Part shown: one piece after another, positions 35,872 through 44,839 of the stretch
Layout of the letters: each line of letters starts with the position of its first letter
Position numbering within the stretch: position 1 is the first letter of the stretch
From: JANMZO01 sp963763135
GTDB lineage: Bacteria > Actinomycetota > Acidimicrobiia > Acidimicrobiales > JANYDT01
NCBI GenBank assembly: GCA_963763135.1
Contig: CAVXNJ010000012.1
Span: 1 to 64,000, forward strand
Direction of reading: 5' to 3'
DNA length: 64,000 bases
Notes under the pieces: generated by a model
Databases searched by the model: none
Told to the model about the DNA's origin: nothing
The model's input: the letters and a program-made list of their open reading frames with translations, nothing else
Made by a program: the position numbers and the translations under genes

Positions 35872-36468
35872 GTGAGTTCCTGGCTGGTGGTTGACCTCGG
35901 CGGGGTAGCTGCACACTTCCGACCGGATCGAAGACTCGAGGCACTGGCCGATCTCACCGGCATGACCACCATGGAAATCCAACTTCTGCTTTTCGACTCC
36001 GGCCTCGACCGGGCGGCGGAACTGGGATTTCACACAACGGCGTCAATTTCCGACGCTGTCCTCAGCGCACTCGGGAACAGCATCACGCTCGATCAGTTGG
36101 TATCGGCGTGGGCGCTCGCGTTCGAGGCCAACCATGAACTCCTCCATCTGCTCAACGAACAGCTCAGCGAACACGCCATTCATTGCTGCCTGTTCACGAA
36201 CAACGGGCCGCTTCTCGATCTTTGTCTCAAGGGGCCTCTGTCCGAAATCGCCAAGCCATTCGCTCGAATTGCGTGCTCGTGGCACGTTCGTGCCGCGAAG
36301 CCCACGCCGGAAGCATTCGCCTACGTCGAGGCAGAACTGGGAGTGACGCCGTCGGAACTGCTGTTGATCGACGACGACATTCGCAATACTCGAGCCGCAC
36401 AGGCTCACGGCTGGAACACCCATCTCTACAGCTCTATCGACAGCCTGCGCGACGCCCTGCGAAGGTAG
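35872..36468 (+). CDS. HAD-superfamily hydrolase
   Basis: 198 residues from a GTG at 35872, eight bases past the acetyltransferase stop. HAD motif I is WLVVDLGGVAAHF (nucleophile Asp, with the second Asp replaced as in YihX-like members); motif II is LFTNNG; motif III Lys is in RAAKPTPEAFAYVE; motif IV is LLLIDDDIRNTRAAQAHGWN. Likely a sugar-phosphate phosphatase; the exact substrate is unknown. Probably the third gene of the tetR-acetyltransferase transcript. Confidence 0.85.
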   Translation: MSSWLVVDLGGVAAHFRPDRRLEALADLTGMTTMEIQLLLFDSGLDRAAELGFHTTASISDAVLSALGNSITLDQLVSAWALAFEANHELLHLLNEQLSEHAIHCCLFTNNGPLLDLCLKGPLSEIAKPFARIACSWHVRAAKPTPEAFAYVEAELGVTPSELLLIDDDIRNTRAAQAHGWNTHLYSSIDSLRDALRR

Positions 36469-36484
36469 AACGGATGCTTTACCC

Positions 36485-36532
36485 TTGACATGAGAATACT
36501 AATTCTCATAGAGTGAGAATGTTCCTTCTCAC
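36485..36532 (+). promoter_or_regulatory. Promoter with two TetR-type operators
   Basis: -35 TTGACA (36485-36490), an 18-bp spacer, -10 TAGAGT (36509-36514). Operator 1 TGAGAAT-4 bp-ATTCTCA (36491-36508) fills the spacer exactly; operator 2 GTGAGAA-6 bp-TTCTCAC (36513-36532) covers -10 and start. The downstream TetR at 37021 is the likely ligand-responsive repressor. Confidence 0.75.
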
Positions 36533-36547
36533 GCATGGAGATTCACC

Positions 36548-37010
36548 GTGTCAGACCCGGCCCGCCCGCCACTACCCCCGTTCGACGCCGAATCAGCACT
36601 GCAGAAGGTCCTGGCCGCTGAGGCGGCGTGGAACAGTCGTGACCCCGAACGCGTCGCCGGCGCCTACACCGCTGATTCGGTGTGGCGGAACCGCGACCAG
36701 TTCATCGTCGGACAGCGACCAGATCGTTGAGTTTCTGAAGGCGAAGTGGGAGCGCGAGCTTGACTACGTCCTTCGAAAAGATCTGTGGGCATTTCAAGGC
36801 CACCGCATCGCAGTTCGTTTCCAGTACGAATGGCACGACACCTCGGGGCAGTGGTTCCGGTCGTACGGCAACGAGAACTGGGAGTTCGACGCGAACGGCT
36901 ACATGAGCCGACGCGAGGCCAGCATCAACGACGTGAGGATCAACGAGTCGGACCGCCGAATCCACGGGCCGCGAGCCGAAGGCGACACCAGCGGAATCCC
37001 GCTGCAATGA
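36548..37010 (+). CDS. DUF1348 / NTF2-like protein, one frameshift
   Basis: About 153 residues of the SnoaL/NTF2 cone fold. The first part (LAAEAAWNSRDPERVAGAYT, then DSVWRNRDQFIVG) continues one frame over as QIVEFLKAKWERELDYVLRK, RFQYEWHDTSGQWFRSYGNE and ASINDVRINESDRRI, the DUF1348 signature. Removing the A at 36714 gives GRDQIVEFL, the family consensus, and the length (463) is one over a multiple of three. The GTG at 36548 has GGAG seven bases upstream. First gene of a three-gene operon with tetR and MOSC. Confidence 0.85.
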
Positions 37011-37020
37011 GCCGGGAACA

Positions 37021-37605
37021 ATGAGCCCGGCCGCCACCATTTCGGTCGACGACGCGCAGCAACGCGTCCTAGCCGCAGCCGATGAGCTGTTCTACGGCCG
37101 AGGGATCGCCGCCGTCACCATGGCCGATGTGCGCGATAGTGCCGGTGTCTCCTTACGTCGCCTGTACTCCCTCTATCCGACGAAGAAGGATCTCGTCGCC
37201 GCTTGGCTCAACGACCGCCACGACTCTTGGATGAACTGGTTCACCGCTGCGGTCGACCGCCACACCGCAAAGGGCACCGAGCCCTTGCTCGCGACTTTCG
37301 ATGCGGTCGAAGAGTGGGTCAACACCCCCGAGTACCGGGGCTGCGGGTTCATCAATTCCATCGCCGAAACCAGCGAGATCGACGAGCGTCATCGCGAGAT
37401 CATTGCCGCGCACAAACGTGATCTCATCAACCACCTCGCGTCGCTCGCGACCCGAGACCGACGAAAGAGTCCGAAGTGGCTCCCCGAAGCACTTGCGGTG
37501 ATCCTTGACGGGGTCTTCGTCCAGTGCGCGATTTTCAACAGCACCGACCCACTCAAAGCGGCGAAACGCGCCGCGGCACACCTCCTCGAATCGACGAAAC
37601 CATGA
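37021..37605 (+). CDS. TetR-family regulator
   Basis: 194 residues; HTH in TMADVRDSAGVSLRRLYSLY, with the start ISVDDAQQRVLAAADELFYG. The C-terminal domain has EYRGCGFINSIAETSEID, the GC-G-F motif of TetR proteins that often accompany DUF1348 genes. It starts 10 bp after the DUF1348 stop and ends in an ATGA overlap with the MOSC gene. The matching operators at 36491 and 36513 suggest self-control. Confidence 0.88.
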   Translation: MSPAATISVDDAQQRVLAAADELFYGRGIAAVTMADVRDSAGVSLRRLYSLYPTKKDLVAAWLNDRHDSWMNWFTAAVDRHTAKGTEPLLATFDAVEEWVNTPEYRGCGFINSIAETSEIDERHREIIAAHKRDLINHLASLATRDRRKSPKWLPEALAVILDGVFVQCAIFNSTDPLKAAKRAAAHLLESTKP

Positions 37606-38252
37606 ACCTCACCGTTGGCGCCCTGTGGCGCTATCCGATCAAGTCCCTCGCTGGAGAACCTCTCGATGAGGCGCTCGTGACCACCAACGGCATCGTTGGC
37701 GATCGCATCATTCACGTACGCGGTCCTGAGGGCGTGAGGACCTCACGTCGTCACCACAACCTTCTGGGGCTGCACGCATCGCTCGATCGTGACGGCCAAC
37801 CCATCGTCGACGGCGAACCCTGGGACTCACCGACGGTCCTCGACCGGGTGCGCGCCGCTGCAGGGCCCGACGCCACGCTCGTTCGCTTCGAGGGACCAGA
37901 GCGCTTCGACATTCTTCCGCTTCTCGTAGCGACCGACGGGGCGGTGGCCGAGTTCGGCCGCGACGTCCGCCGACTCCGTCCCAACATCGTCATCAACGGC
38001 GTCGATGGGATGGACGAAACGACGTGGGCGGGCGGTGAACTCCACATCGGCGAGGTTGTCATTTCTCTCGACTCGCTTCGAGGGCGGTGCCCCATGACCA
38101 CGGTGGATCCCGACTCCCTGGTCGTCGACCGCGAGGTGCTCAAGGACATCCACCGCCGCTTTGACGGAAAGCTCGCTCTCAATGCCGCTGTCCTCCGTCC
38201 CGGAATCATTCGTGTCGGGGACCCGGTCGAGTTGATCCGTCCGGCCAGCTAG
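37602..38252 (+). CDS. MOSC-domain molybdenum cofactor-binding protein
   Basis: 216 residues with the N-terminal beta-barrel (LWRYPIKSLAGEPLDEALVT, then GIVGDRIIHV) and C-terminal MOSC domain (RLRPNIVINGVDGMDETTWA, then RGRCPMTTVDPDSLVVDREV, where the conserved Cys can carry sulfur). Homologous to the C-terminal domain of Mo-cofactor sulfurase and to mARC-like proteins. The ATG at 37602 overlaps the tetR stop, so it is part of the same operon. Confidence 0.87.
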   Translation: MNLTVGALWRYPIKSLAGEPLDEALVTTNGIVGDRIIHVRGPEGVRTSRRHHNLLGLHASLDRDGQPIVDGEPWDSPTVLDRVRAAAGPDATLVRFEGPERFDILPLLVATDGAVAEFGRDVRRLRPNIVINGVDGMDETTWAGGELHIGEVVISLDSLRGRCPMTTVDPDSLVVDREVLKDIHRRFDGKLALNAAVLRPGIIRVGDPVELIRPAS

Positions 38253-38289
38253 CGCCCGACCGGGCAAGCAGGCGGCTAGCGTTTGCATC

Positions 38290-39012
38290 GTGATGGCGGG
38301 ATCTGAGCATGAAGTGCTGGCCGTGTCCGGTGCGGTTCGGAGGTTCGGCTCGCATGTGGTTCTCAACGGTGTCGACCTGACAATCCCCGACGGTCACATC
38401 GTGGCCGTGGTCGGAGCGAACGGGTCCGGCAAGTCAACACTGCTGCGGGTGTTCGCGAACGTGCTGCGTCTCCACGCTGGTGTCCGGACCGGTCCGAAGC
38501 GCAGTGCCTATCTTCCGGCCGTGGTCACCGCCCCGACCCTGACCGCTGGGTCGTGGATCACCGCCATTTCCGCCGTGAACGACACCGACGTAAGCGCGTG
38601 CACGAAGCTGCTCGACGACTTCGGTTTTGACGCAACGGTTGACACTTCGGCGAACGAGCTCTCAACTGGAAACCTGCGCAAGATGCTCCTCGCGGCAACG
38701 TTAGGTACACATACGATGCCCCTGATTCTCGACGAGCCGGTCGCATCGCTCGATGATCACGGACGCGCGGCGTTGGCCCGACTGCTTGCCGACCGAGCCG
38801 CTGCCGGTTCGCCGATACTCATTGCCGACCATGATCGACACTGGCTCGACGCGCTGACGCCAACCGTCCACGAGTTCCACAACGGACGACTGCGACCGGC
38901 CACGCCTCCGGCTGTGCCGACCCGGTCCCGCATCACGTTGGCGGGCCCGGCCGCGACTCGCACGGAGCTCATCCAACAGGCACGAACGCTTGGCTTCACC
39001 GAGGTCGACTGA
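38290..39012 (+). CDS. ABC transporter ATP-binding protein
   Basis: 240 residues with Walker A VGANGSGKST (41-50) and Walker B PLILDEPVASLD. The ABC signature is degenerate: LSTGNLRKM in place of LSGGQ, and the H-loop is ADHDRHW. Such altered signatures occur in exporter ATPases paired with a membrane subunit, as in bacteriocin- or CcmA-type systems. The permease follows two bases after its stop. Confidence 0.85.
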   Translation: MMAGSEHEVLAVSGAVRRFGSHVVLNGVDLTIPDGHIVAVVGANGSGKSTLLRVFANVLRLHAGVRTGPKRSAYLPAVVTAPTLTAGSWITAISAVNDTDVSACTKLLDDFGFDATVDTSANELSTGNLRKMLLAATLGTHTMPLILDEPVASLDDHGRAALARLLADRAAAGSPILIADHDRHWLDALTPTVHEFHNGRLRPATPPAVPTRSRITLAGPAATRTELIQQARTLGFTEVD

Positions 39013-39013
39013 G

Positions 39014-39661
39014 ATGGTCAGACTCCCCTTGCTCCTCACCGCCCGACGCTTTCTGTGGCTTCCGCCCCTCGTGATCTTCCTCATCGTCCTGGCCGCCGTT
39101 TATGCAACTCCCGGCCCGGCGTTGGCGGGCTACTCCGTCACCGCAATCGCATTCCTCGGACTCGGTGTGTGGCTGACTGTCATCGTCGGATCGTGCGACG
39201 ACGACGCCCACCGGGAGTTGCTTGCGGCCCGCCTCGGCTCACTTCGCCTGGCACATGCGGGGCACGCCCTCGCCAGCCTCGTGCTCCTCGGAATCCTCAG
39301 CGTGTGGAGCAGCGTCATGCCGCTTGCCGCCGGCACCATGGGCTTCCAACTCGCAACCAACCCGAAGGTACCTGCCCCGCCCACCATCATCCTTACCGGT
39401 CTCGCCGTTCACATGGCGTTCGGCATGCTTGGCGTGGCCTTCGGAACGTTCCTTCACCGGCCCATCGTCACCCGAACCGCCGTGGCGGTGCTCGTCGGAA
39501 TCGGCGTTTCCTCACTGATCCCGGTCACCTCGCCGTTGATCGCCGTACTTCGAGACCTCAACCATGAGAACGTGTCGACGACGCCAATCCTGCTCGCCAC
39601 CTGTGCCGTGCTTTGTGCGCTTGCCGTTGCCGGATCCAGCCTTCTCGCCAGTCGCCGGTGA
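39014..39661 (+). CDS. ABC transporter membrane subunit
   Basis: 215 residues, six predicted membrane helices: FLWLPPLVIFLIVLAAVYA, YSVTAIAFLGLGVWLTVIVG, ALASLVLLGILSVWSSVMPL, IILTGLAVHMAFGMLGVAFG, AVAVLVGIGVSSLIPVTSPL and ILLATCAVLCALAVAGSSLL. No substrate-binding protein is nearby. The ATG at 39014 is two bases after the ATPase stop; the pair forms an export-type transporter of unknown cargo. Confidence 0.8.
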   Translation: MVRLPLLLTARRFLWLPPLVIFLIVLAAVYATPGPALAGYSVTAIAFLGLGVWLTVIVGSCDDDAHRELLAARLGSLRLAHAGHALASLVLLGILSVWSSVMPLAAGTMGFQLATNPKVPAPPTIILTGLAVHMAFGMLGVAFGTFLHRPIVTRTAVAVLVGIGVSSLIPVTSPLIAVLRDLNHENVSTTPILLATCAVLCALAVAGSSLLASRR

Positions 39662-39847
39662 ACCACCCCCGTAAGGTGAGATCGACTACGACGAACCCGG
39701 CCGCCGGCTGGTAACGCCGCGCAACCACGTCGACCGACGCCGGAAGTCCGACTCGGCGCCGTGTTGAGAACGGAAACCGGTATTCGTCCCAACCGTCCGG
39801 GCAACAGGTCCCTGTTTACCCGATTGATCCGGCGCGACAGTACGAAC

Positions 39848-40417
39848 ATGACTGATACGGCGATTCGTGACCTGTTGAGCGGCGGAGATCCTCGAACCCT
39901 CCGGAACGTCGATACCGTCATTGAATCGGTGCTCGCCGAGCCGAACCTCGTCGCTGGTCTGGTGGCCTGCGTGCAAGACGGCGATGAAGTCGTTCGCATG
40001 CGAGCGGGAGATGCTCTGGAGAAAGTGTGTCGAGCGCAACCCCACCTGGTGCAGCCCCACCTGACGACCATCCTCGGTCCGATCGCCGCTATCGAACAGG
40101 CATCGGTTCGCTGGCACGTCGCCCAGATGCTCAGTGTTCTGGTGCTCTCTGACAGCGAGCGTCAAGAGGCACTCGCTATCGTGCGCCACAACCTCGACCG
40201 CGGGACCGACTGGATCGTGTTGAACTGCAGCCTCGATGCGCTCGCCGCCTTCACCCGACAGGACCCCAAGCTCCTGCCCGAACTTCGCGGGTACCTTCGG
40301 CGCTTCCAGTCGAGCACCTACCGGTCGCTGGTTTCGCAATCATCGCGGCTGCTGAAGGAATTCACCTCGGAAAAGGCCGAGAAGGCCGCAATGGCGGGCA
40401 GGCGCCGACATTCCTAG
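39848..40417 (+). CDS. HEAT/ARM-repeat protein
   Basis: 189 residues of helical repeats: LVACVQDGDEVVRMRAGDAL, LTTILGPIAAIEQASVRWHV, RHNLDRGTDWIVLNCSLDAL and PELRGYLRRFQSSTYRSLVS. Each repeat is a two-helix HEAT unit, so the protein probably binds a partner rather than acting as an enzyme. The ATG at 39848 is chosen; the earlier frame to 39761 is basic and unlike the family. Confidence 0.75.
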   Translation: MTDTAIRDLLSGGDPRTLRNVDTVIESVLAEPNLVAGLVACVQDGDEVVRMRAGDALEKVCRAQPHLVQPHLTTILGPIAAIEQASVRWHVAQMLSVLVLSDSERQEALAIVRHNLDRGTDWIVLNCSLDALAAFTRQDPKLLPELRGYLRRFQSSTYRSLVSQSSRLLKEFTSEKAEKAAMAGRRRHS

Positions 40418-40473
40418 GAACATCGACGGCCGCCCGAATCGAGACGATTGCACAACCTGTTCGATCGACCCGG

Positions 40474-42834
40474 CTAGTCAACCCAGCGCCAGTTGCGGAT
40501 CTCCGGAAGATCTTCGCCGTGCTCGTGAATCCAGCGCTTGTGGCGCAGGCGCTCGTCGACGAGGAATTGGCGAAGTGCGGCGGCGCGCAGGCCGAGACCC
40601 GGAACCCGGTCGATCACGTCCATCACGAGATGGAAGCGGTCGAGGTCGTTCAGTACCACCATGTCGAACGGCGTCGTCGTCGTGCCTTCCTCCTTGTACC
40701 CGCGCACATGCAGGTTGCTGTGCCCGGTGCGGCGGTAGGTGAGGCGGTGGATCAACCAGGGGTAGCCATGGAAGGCGAAGATGACCGGCTTGTCGGTGGT
40801 GAAGAGTTGATCGTAGGCACGACTCGAGAGGCCGTGCGGGTGCTCGCTCTCGTCCTGCAGTCGCATGAGATCGACCACGTTGATGAAGCGAACCTTCAGA
40901 TCCGGGAGGTACTGCCGGATCAGCTTCACCGCGGCAAGCGCCTCCAACGTCGGTACGTCGCCGCAGCACGCGATCACCACATCGGGCTCTTGCCCCTCGT
41001 CGTTCGAGGCCCAGGTCCAAATGCCGATCCCGCGGTCGACGTGGGCGATCGCGTCCTCCATCGGGAGCCACTGCGGGGCCATCTGTTTGCCGGCCACCAC
41101 GACGTTGACCTGATCTCGGCTCCGCAGGCATTCGTCGGTCACCGCCAGAAGGGTGTTGGCATCCGGCGGAAGATAGACGCGGATGATCTCGGCCTTCTTG
41201 TTGACCACGTGGTCGATGAAGCCCGGGTCCTGGTGGGAGAAGCCGTTGTGGTCCTGACGCCAAACGTGCGACGTCAACAGGTAGTTGAGGCTCGCCACCG
41301 GTCGACGCCAGGGGATCTCCCGCGTCACCTTCAACCACTTGGCATGCTGGTTGAACATCGAGTCGATGATGTGGATGAAGGCTTCGTAGCAGTTGAAGAA
41401 CCCGTGGCGGCCAGTGAGTAGGTAACCCTCCAACCAGCCCTGGCACTGGTGCTCCGACAGCACTTCCATGACGCGCCCGTCGGGCGCAACGTGGTCGGCT
41501 TCCGGTCCCGGTGGATCAACCAGGCAACGGTTGGTGACCTCGAAGAGATCCTGCCAGCGGTTCGACGCGTTCTCGTCGGGAGCGAACACGCGAAAGTTCG
41601 CGTGCTTAAGGTTCGACTCCATCACGTCGCGAATGAACGAGCCCTGCACGCGGGTCGACTCGGCGTCGATAGCACCGGGAGTGGTGACCGCCACCGCGTA
41701 CTTGGCAATATCAGGAAGCCGGAGATCCCGCAGGAGCAGGCCGCCGTTCGCATGCGGGTTCGCCCCCATGCGCCGGACGCCGCTCGGGGCCAGGGACACG
41801 GTTTGCGGATAGGGCCGACCGGCTTCGTCGAACAACTCGTCGGGCCGGTACGACAGCATCCAGTTCTTGAGGATCTCGATGTGTTCGGGCTTGTCCATGT
41901 CGCCCATGGGTACCTGATGGGAACGCCACGACCCTTCTTCGACCTTCCCGTCGATCGTCGGCGGACAGGTCCAACCCTTCGGGGATCGCAGAACGATCAT
42001 CGGCCAATTCGGCCGACCCGAGAACCCGTTGGTGCGCGCGTCGTGCTGGGCGGATCGAATGCGAGCGAAACACGTATCCATGGCCTCCGCCATGAGCTGA
42101 TGCATCGGCATCTCGTCGTGACCCTCGACGTAGATCGGATCCCAGCCGTAACCCTTGAGCAGCTGGTCCAACTCGGCCGGGGGCATGCGGGCCAGGAGTG
42201 TGGGATTGGCGATCTTGAAACCGTTCAGATGGAGAATCGGGAGCACCGCGCCGTCTCGCACCGGGTTCAGGAACTTGTTGCCGTGCCAGCCGGTCGCCAA
42301 CGGGCCGGTCTCGGCCTCGCCGTCACCGATCACCGCCGCCGCCACGAGATCGGGATTGTCGAACACGGCTCCGAACGCGTGGGACAGGACGTAGCCGAGC
42401 TCCCCGCCCTCATGGATCGAACCGGGCGTCTCCGGGGCCACATGCGACGGAATTCCCCCGGGGAAGCTGAATTGCTTGAACAGCCTTCTGACCCCGCCTG
42501 CGTCGAGCGAGATGTTCGGGTAGATCTCGCTGTAGGTGCCCTCGAGGTAGGTACAGGCCACGAGTCCCGGTCCGCCGTGCCCGGGCCCGGCCAGGTAGAT
42601 CACCGAAGCATCGAGATTCTGGATCACCCGGTTCAGGTGGGCGTAGATGAAGTTCAGACCGGGCGTCGTACCCCAGTGTCCGAGCAGCCTTGGTTTGATA
42701 TGCGCGCGGACCAACTCATCGCGAAGCAGCGGGTTGTCGAGGAGATAGATCTGGCCCACCGAAAGGTAGTTCGCAGCTCGCCACCAACGATCCAGACGAT
42801 CAAGCTGGGCGTCATCGAGATACGGCGTGCTCAT
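40474..42834 (-). CDS. xfp: Phosphoketolase (xylulose-5-phosphate/fructose-6-phosphate)
   Basis: 786 residues, thiamine-diphosphate enzyme that cleaves xylulose-5-P or fructose-6-P with phosphate to acetyl-P and glyceraldehyde-3-P or erythrose-4-P. Seen: GHWGTTPGLNFIYAHLNRVI, YLAGPGHGGPGL, the ThDP/Mg motif GDGEAETGPLATGWHGNKF, HLNGFKIANP, and LSEHQCQGWLEGYLLTGRHG. Full length for the family. Its ATG overlaps the ackA stop (ATGA, 42831-42834), so acetyl-P made here is handed to the kinase from the same mRNA. Confidence 0.95.
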   Translation of the reverse strand: MSTPYLDDAQLDRLDRWWRAANYLSVGQIYLLDNPLLRDELVRAHIKPRLLGHWGTTPGLNFIYAHLNRVIQNLDASVIYLAGPGHGGPGLVACTYLEGTYSEIYPNISLDAGGVRRLFKQFSFPGGIPSHVAPETPGSIHEGGELGYVLSHAFGAVFDNPDLVAAAVIGDGEAETGPLATGWHGNKFLNPVRDGAVLPILHLNGFKIANPTLLARMPPAELDQLLKGYGWDPIYVEGHDEMPMHQLMAEAMDTCFARIRSAQHDARTNGFSGRPNWPMIVLRSPKGWTCPPTIDGKVEEGSWRSHQVPMGDMDKPEHIEILKNWMLSYRPDELFDEAGRPYPQTVSLAPSGVRRMGANPHANGGLLLRDLRLPDIAKYAVAVTTPGAIDAESTRVQGSFIRDVMESNLKHANFRVFAPDENASNRWQDLFEVTNRCLVDPPGPEADHVAPDGRVMEVLSEHQCQGWLEGYLLTGRHGFFNCYEAFIHIIDSMFNQHAKWLKVTREIPWRRPVASLNYLLTSHVWRQDHNGFSHQDPGFIDHVVNKKAEIIRVYLPPDANTLLAVTDECLRSRDQVNVVVAGKQMAPQWLPMEDAIAHVDRGIGIWTWASNDEGQEPDVVIACCGDVPTLEALAAVKLIRQYLPDLKVRFINVVDLMRLQDESEHPHGLSSRAYDQLFTTDKPVIFAFHGYPWLIHRLTYRRTGHSNLHVRGYKEEGTTTTPFDMVVLNDLDRFHLVMDVIDRVPGLGLRAAALRQFLVDERLRHKRWIHEHGEDLPEIRNWRWVD

Positions 42835-44066
42835 GAGTTCTCCTCGGGTTTGGCGGACGGTGAAGCGGTCGGAACAGAAGCAGGAGCGATGGTCGACGCA
42901 TCGGCGGGCGCGCGAAATGAAAGTGCGTGCGCCGCGATGACGGCGGCCTCGTCGGTCGGAATGCGCAGAACAGATACCCGGCTGTCGGCGGTGCTTAACA
43001 TGAGATCGCCGCGGTCATTGTTCACTCGATCAATCTCAAGGCCCAGCCATCCGAGGCGTGCCACAATCTCGGCCCTCACGGGCGCGGCGTGCTCCCCGAT
43101 TCCCGCCGTGAACACAAGCGAATCGAGGCCCCCGAGATCACTGGCCAACCCCGCTACCGAACGTGCCACGGCCGCGGCGAAGAACTCGAGAGCTTCAGCG
43201 GCGGTCGGCTCCGAGCTGGCCAGAAGGTCCCGAACATCGCCGCTGATGCCCGAAAGTCCCTTGAGCCCGCAGTCGTGGTTCAACAGGTCGTCAAGCTGTT
43301 CGACGGTCAACCCGTCGACGTGGCTGCTGACGCGGCCATCCACGCGGCCATCCACGCGGCCATCGGCCTGAGGAAGTCCGGTGCGCAGAAGATGCAAAAG
43401 GATGCCGGGATCGATGTGACCCGGGCGGGTCGACATCGGAATTCCATCGAGCGGCGTCATGCCCATCGTGGTTGCGACGCTGCGACCCCGGTGAATCCCA
43501 CACAGGCTCGCCCCGGAACCCAGATGTGCGATCACGACCCGTCCTTCAGCCAGATCCGGACGCAGACGACGAAGTTCACCGCTCACGAACTCATAGGACA
43601 GTCCGTGGAAGCCGTACCGGCGGATCCCGGCATCGTGCAGCGTTCGCGGAATCGCAAAACGGGTGTTGACGGCTGGCATTGTTGCATGGAAGGACGTGTC
43701 GAAACAGGCCACCTGCAGCACTCCGGGAAAGCGCCGCTGGGATGCGGTGATCGCCGCTAGCCCCGGGGGTTGGTGAAGCGGGGCGAGCTCCACTAGAGCG
43801 GTGATTTCAGCGATCGATGCTTCATCGATCGCGGTCGGGCCGGTGAAGCGCGTTCCGCCGTGCACGATGCGATGGCCGATAACGCTTGGAACGACATCGC
43901 CCAGACCGAGGGCCGCGATGCTTTCGTCGAGCGCCGCTTCGTAACCGCCGATCGATCCGTCGAGACGCTCAACCGTATGGCGGGCCAGGATTCCGCCCGC
44001 GTTCGCCGTCGCCGACTTGAGGCTCGACGAGCCCGCGTTCACCACCAGCGCGACTGAGTCATTCAT
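42831..44066 (-). CDS. ackA: Acetate kinase
   Basis: 411 residues; transfers phosphate from acetyl-P to ADP, giving acetate and ATP (or the reverse). Seen: VNAGSSSLKSA (ASKHA fold), GHRIVHGGTRF, CFDTSFHATMP, RRYGFHGLSYEFV, HLGSGASLCGIHRGRSVATT and the C-terminal DSLVFTAGIGEHAA. In the middle a tandem repeat adds GRVDGRVDGRV (about 227-237), absent from most homologues and likely a surface loop. First gene of the ackA-xfp operon. Confidence 0.95.
   Translation of the reverse strand: MNDSVALVVNAGSSSLKSATANAGGILARHTVERLDGSIGGYEAALDESIAALGLGDVVPSVIGHRIVHGGTRFTGPTAIDEASIAEITALVELAPLHQPPGLAAITASQRRFPGVLQVACFDTSFHATMPAVNTRFAIPRTLHDAGIRRYGFHGLSYEFVSGELRRLRPDLAEGRVVIAHLGSGASLCGIHRGRSVATTMGMTPLDGIPMSTRPGHIDPGILLHLLRTGLPQADGRVDGRVDGRVSSHVDGLTVEQLDDLLNHDCGLKGLSGISGDVRDLLASSEPTAAEALEFFAAAVARSVAGLASDLGGLDSLVFTAGIGEHAAPVRAEIVARLGWLGLEIDRVNNDRGDLMLSTADSRVSVLRIPTDEAAVIAAHALSFRAPADASTIAPASVPTASPSAKPEENS
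43331..43366 (-). repeat. 12-bp tandem repeat inside ackA
   Basis: CGCGGCCATCCA three times in a row (43331, 43343, 43355; last two bases differ), in frame, encoding Gly-Arg-Val-Asp repeats. Confidence 0.9.
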
Positions 44067-44153
44067 CCTGCCCGTAGCGTAGAGCGACCGACCGGCCTGT
44101 TGGTTTCCCCCAGACTGATTTTGCGTAAACAGTCCTCGCGTATCGTTACGTTG

Positions 44154-44810
44154 GTGTTTGTTCGGAACGTATCGAAGCCTCTTGTGCGGCGGGTGCTCGG
44201 AGTAGTAGCCGCGTTGGCGCTGCTTGCTCCCCTGTCAGGCTGTTCGCGGTTCACGAACATCTCCTCGGTCGACGCTGAAATCGTTCAGGTGACCGGGATG
44301 GCCGCGACACTCGTGGAAGGGGCGCTCGACCAGGTCGGAAAGACCACGGATTACGACCCGTCATACGTGGCAATCGGATATCCCAACGGCGATGTGCCGT
44401 TCAAGACGGGTGTGTGCTCCGACGTCGTGGTGCGAACGTACCGACACGCCGGGATCGACCTGCAACGTCTGATCCACGAAGACATGATGCAGAACTTCGC
44501 CGCCTATCCCCAACGGTGGGGATTGACCAAGCCCGACCCGAACATTGACCACCGGCGGGTACCGAACCTCGCCGCATTCTTCTCCCGGCATGGCGGCTCC
44601 CTTCCCGTCACCCAGGTGGCCGCCGACTATCTCCCCGGCGATGTCGTCACCTGGTCCATCGACGGCTCACCCCATACCGGTGTCGTCTCCAACGACCGCA
44701 AGAAGGGCGACGACCACTTCTTCATCGTCAACAACCGCGGAGGCGGCACCGAGGTGGAAGACGTGCTGTTTGCCTGGAAGATCACCGGTCACTACCGCTG
44801 GCTGGGCTGA
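44154..44810 (+). CDS. DUF1287 lipoprotein
   Basis: About 218 residues from a GTG at 44154 (a TTG at 44100 would give 18 more). An N-terminal signal LGVVAALALLAPLSGC carries a lipobox with C at about 30. The mature part is DUF1287: TLVEGALDQVGKTTDYDPSY, VPFKTGVCSDVVVRTYRHAG, then YLPGDVVTWSIDGSPHTGVV, which together show the NlpC/P60-like Cys and His. It may act on the cell wall. Divergent from ackA. Confidence 0.8.
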   Translation: MFVRNVSKPLVRRVLGVVAALALLAPLSGCSRFTNISSVDAEIVQVTGMAATLVEGALDQVGKTTDYDPSYVAIGYPNGDVPFKTGVCSDVVVRTYRHAGIDLQRLIHEDMMQNFAAYPQRWGLTKPDPNIDHRRVPNLAAFFSRHGGSLPVTQVAADYLPGDVVTWSIDGSPHTGVVSNDRKKGDDHFFIVNNRGGGTEVEDVLFAWKITGHYRWLG

Positions 44811-44839
44811 ACCAGCGGGTAGCGACCGGTCAAGCAGCC

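Noticed and set aside
41449..43371. 640-codon open frame on the plus strand
   Set aside because: Complement of ackA-xfp, whose motifs are complete on the minus strand.
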